The notes under the pieces were generated by a model that had not been told where the DNA came from, ran no database searches, and saw only the letters and a list, made by a program, of their open reading frames with translations. A stretch of 8,499 nt of DNA from Bacteroidia bacterium (GTDB taxonomy: Bacteria > Bacteroidota > Bacteroidia > Bacteroidales > CAJPTX01). The number at the start of each line of letters is the position of its first letter. Position 1 is the first letter of the stretch. Made by a program: the position numbers and the translations under genes. The DNA lies in contig CAJPTS010000068.1 in NCBI GenBank assembly GCA_905373625.1, positions 1 to 8,499 on the forward strand. The letters are read 5' to 3'. Shown piece after piece: positions 6,783 to 8,499 of this stretch.

Positions 6783-7835
6783 ATGGCGGAATTTGACGAG
6801 TTAAATCTGTTGTCATTGTGTGGCGAAGGCGGGTGTTCTGCAAAATTGCCTGCACGCGAGTTGGAAACCTTGCTACACGGTATGAATTGGAATACTACTC
6901 CCGAGGTGCTTGTAGGGCTTGAGACAGGCGATGACGCGGGAGTCTATGTACTATCTAAGGAAACAGGTCTCATCCTGACAACAGATTTCTTTCCCCCCTT
7001 TTGCGAAGACGCCTCGCTGTATGGTGAAGTTGCTGCGGTTAATGCCCTGAGTGATATTTATGCTATGGGGGGCGAGGCGCTTGCAGCGCTGAATATCACT
7101 CTTTTCCCGCCCGAGGCTAAATACCGTCCGCTATTGCGCAAGATTTTAGAAGGTGGTACACGTGCTGCACGGCGTGCAGGTATCCCCATCATCGGGGGAC
7201 ATACTATTGCGAATGCCGTTCCTGTTTATGGATTGGCGGTGCTTGGAAAGATTGATCCTGCACATCTTATCACCAATGACAGACTTATGGTAGGCCAAAC
7301 GTTGCTGCTTACCAAACCGTTAGGTGTAGGTGCTATTATGGCAGCCTCACGTTTGCATATAGCTCCCACCGAAGCTTATGATGCTGCGTCTCATCAGATG
7401 CGTATGCTGAATGCTGCCGCAGTGCCCATAATGCAAAAATACGGCGTACGAGCAGCAACGGACGTGACAGGCTTTTCGCTCATGGGGCATGCTTATAAAA
7501 TGGCTCGTGCCAGCAAAGTCTCTATAAAATTGCACAGCCAAGCATTGCCTGTTTTGCCACACGTTGCCTCGCTCATTGACATGGGGTGTATTCCTGGTGC
7601 TGCTTTTTCTAATCGCGCCAGTGTGGGAGAGCACTGTTTTATAGTGCCCGATGTTCCTCGCTGGTTTACATCGCTCCTTTATGACCCACAAACGTCGGGC
7701 GGAATACTCATGGCGGTAGATAGTACGCTTGCGCCACAAGCTATTAACGAGCTTAAAAGTGCGGGGTACGAACACACGGCAGCCGTAGGAGAAGTTATTG
7801 AACAAACTGATCGTGGCGCTGTGCTGTGTTTATAA
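6783..7835 (+). CDS. selD: Selenide, water dikinase (selenophosphate synthetase), Cys form
   Basis: SelD makes selenophosphate from selenide and ATP, the Se donor for selenocysteine, 2-selenouridine in tRNA, and selenium-dependent molybdenum hydroxylases. The frame allows TTG 6768, GTG 6771 or ATG 6783. The ATG is preferred because residue numbers then match E. coli SelD almost exactly: active-site C18 and K21 in EGGCSAK (E. coli C17, K20), and the metal-binding aspartates D51 (GDDAGV), D68 (TTDFF), D91 (NALSDIYAMGG) and D227 (ATDVTGF). GGH at 138-140, TNDR (164-167) and LTKPLG (176-181) are also in place. The 350-residue length is usual. The catalytic position is Cys, not selenocysteine. Oddities: the second cysteine of the E. 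coli motif is Ala, and the stretch after GGHTI reads ANAVP where many family members have an acidic D..EP pattern. It is the third gene of the Se module and converges on the ThiF-like gene. Confidence 0.95.
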   Translation: MAEFDELNLLSLCGEGGCSAKLPARELETLLHGMNWNTTPEVLVGLETGDDAGVYVLSKETGLILTTDFFPPFCEDASLYGEVAAVNALSDIYAMGGEALAALNITLFPPEAKYRPLLRKILEGGTRAARRAGIPIIGGHTIANAVPVYGLAVLGKIDPAHLITNDRLMVGQTLLLTKPLGVGAIMAASRLHIAPTEAYDAASHQMRMLNAAAVPIMQKYGVRAATDVTGFSLMGHAYKMARASKVSIKLHSQALPVLPHVASLIDMGCIPGAAFSNRASVGEHCFIVPDVPRWFTSLLYDPQTSGGILMAVDSTLAPQAINELKSAGYEHTAAVGEVIEQTDRGAVLCL

Positions 7836-7842
7836 ATGTCTT

Positions 7843-7866
7843 CGGATAGGTGTGTCTATTTATCCG
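7843..7866. terminator. Candidate hairpin terminator between convergent selD and the ThiF-like gene
   Basis: CGGATA (7843-7848) pairs exactly with TATCCG (7861-7866), and G-U pairs can extend the stem inward. It sits in the 57-bp gap where both transcripts must end, and T-rich sequence (ATTTTCT) follows a few bases later on the + strand. The stem is modest, so a terminator role is plausible but unproven. Confidence 0.32.
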
Positions 7867-7892
7867 TGTTCAATATTTTCTAAATCTTGTAT

Positions 7893-8499
7893 TTATCTAA
7901 TATCAAAAATTTGTGTGGCAAGGGTGCGAGCATCGACTTGTAAGAATTTACCGTCTAATTCACTCTTGTCAAAAGCCAACCAGCGTAGGGCAACAGACGC
8001 CATCATACTCCCCACCAATTGAACAAGCGGAGGAAAGATACCTTTAGCCAGCGGGCGCTCCTGCGGGATATCACTAAAGATGTCGCCTAAACGAATACCC
8101 TCGTGTCCGTGCAATAATGCCACTTGTCCTATATAAGCTTCAACAGCCCCCCAAACCAACGGTATAGAACGCTCGCCGCAAAAGCAATCAATTTGGATGC
8201 GCGTCGTAAAATTGTCTGTACAGTCTAGTACAAGATCTAACGGAGCATCGTAAGCGTCGAACCACGATGCATCTACTTGTACAGATGTAAAACGTACCTC
8301 CGTACGCGGATTTAAGCGTGTTAGATACTCTGCCGCACAGCGAGCCTTATCTTTCCCCAAATCCGTATCAGAATAAAGTAATTGGCGTGGTAAATTGCTG
8401 ATATCCACCGTATCAGAGTCTACAATGTGTATGAAGCGCAATTCCTGTGCTGCCAGTAGAGGTAGAACCGCAGTCCCCAGCCCTCCTGCTCCTATGACC
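7893..8499 (-). CDS. ThiF/MoeB/HesA-family E1-like adenylyltransferase, 5'-truncated, lacking the usual cysteines
   Basis: E1-like proteins of this family adenylate the C-terminus of a small sulfur carrier (ThiS, MoaD and similar). The frame is open to the right edge: 19 residues beginning VIGAGGLG precede the TTG at 8441, so that TTG is internal; about 201 residues are visible and perhaps 25-30 are missing. Adenylation motifs are present: the nucleotide loop GAGGLG, the acidic VDSD, SNLPRQLL (N, R and Q conserved), the lysine of DLGKDKA, and the Asp of LDCTDNFTTR. The later part (WGAVEAYIGQVALL, then FPPLVQLVGSMMASVALRWL and LQVDARTL) fits the ThiF/MoeB fold. The active-site cysteine, normally four residues before the glycine of a C..AGV-like motif, is Pro here (RPLAKGI), and both zinc CxxC pairs are absent. 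Neither ThiS nor MoaD is visible. TcdA is less likely because of the SNLPRQ motif. Adenylation without thioester or disulfide chemistry, or another partner, is inferred. Confidence 0.85.
   Translation of the reverse strand, partial: VIGAGGLGTAVLPLLAAQELRFIHIVDSDTVDISNLPRQLLYSDTDLGKDKARCAAEYLTRLNPRTEVRFTSVQVDASWFDAYDAPLDLVLDCTDNFTTRIQIDCFCGERSIPLVWGAVEAYIGQVALLHGHEGIRLGDIFSDIPQERPLAKGIFPPLVQLVGSMMASVALRWLAFDKSELDGKFLQVDARTLATQIFDIR

Noticed and set aside
7347..7805. 152-codon open frame antisense to selD
   Set aside because: No recognisable family, basic low-quality composition, and it lies wholly inside a well-conserved gene; it is a shadow frame.
7893..8499. ThiF-like gene as TcdA (tRNA t6A dehydratase), given the desulfurase nearby and the known CsdA-TcdA link
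   Set aside because: The SNLPRQ motif and C-terminal region resemble ThiF/MoeB; TcdA typically has a TNTNRQ-type motif.

Overview
The window reads as a Bacteroidota chromosome segment, most likely from the Bacteroidales. This rests on the style of MutS, RecQ and the EF2568-type desulfurase, on the general lack of Shine-Dalgarno motifs before starts, and on one sequence matching the Bacteroidota -7 consensus (TAnnTTTG). The genus is not determinable by eye. It is densely coded: the longest gap is about 245 bp, between the divergent mutS and desulfurase genes. No rRNA, tRNA, CRISPR array, insertion sequence or phage gene was seen.

Left part, housekeeping. A 5'-truncated dapD (lysine/diaminopimelate synthesis) runs rightward off the left edge. 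It converges on a leftward mutS-recQ pair. The two repair genes overlap by four bases (ATGA), so recQ is probably translated by coupling after mutS. MutS and RecQ are intact, with all main nucleotide-binding motifs visible.

Middle. The mutS/desulfurase divergent intergenic carries a perfect 9-bp inverted repeat just before mutS, a candidate mutS -7 box inside it, a repeated GGTAACAA octamer, and a plausible Bacteroidota-type promoter for the rightward genes.

Right part, a small selenium/sulfur module. A class V aminotransferase of the EF2568 cysteine desulfurase-like type is followed 7 bp later by a 73-residue DUF3343 protein (putative Se/S carrier) with a CGMC motif, then by selD (selenophosphate synthetase). 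The inferred route is that the desulfurase mobilises S or Se from an amino acid, the small Cys protein carries it, and SelD makes selenophosphate. No consumer of selenophosphate (SelA/SelB, MnmH/SelU, YqeB/YqeC) lies in the window, so the end use is open. The gap before selD folds into three overlapping, partly exclusive hairpins, suggestive of leader control.

Right edge. A 5'-truncated ThiF/MoeB/HesA-type E1-like gene converges on selD. It keeps the adenylation motifs but lacks the usual active-site cysteine and both zinc CxxC pairs.

The most interesting part is the desulfurase-DUF3343-selD unit with its structured leader and the unusual E1-like neighbour. The individual families are known; what is open is how they work together.
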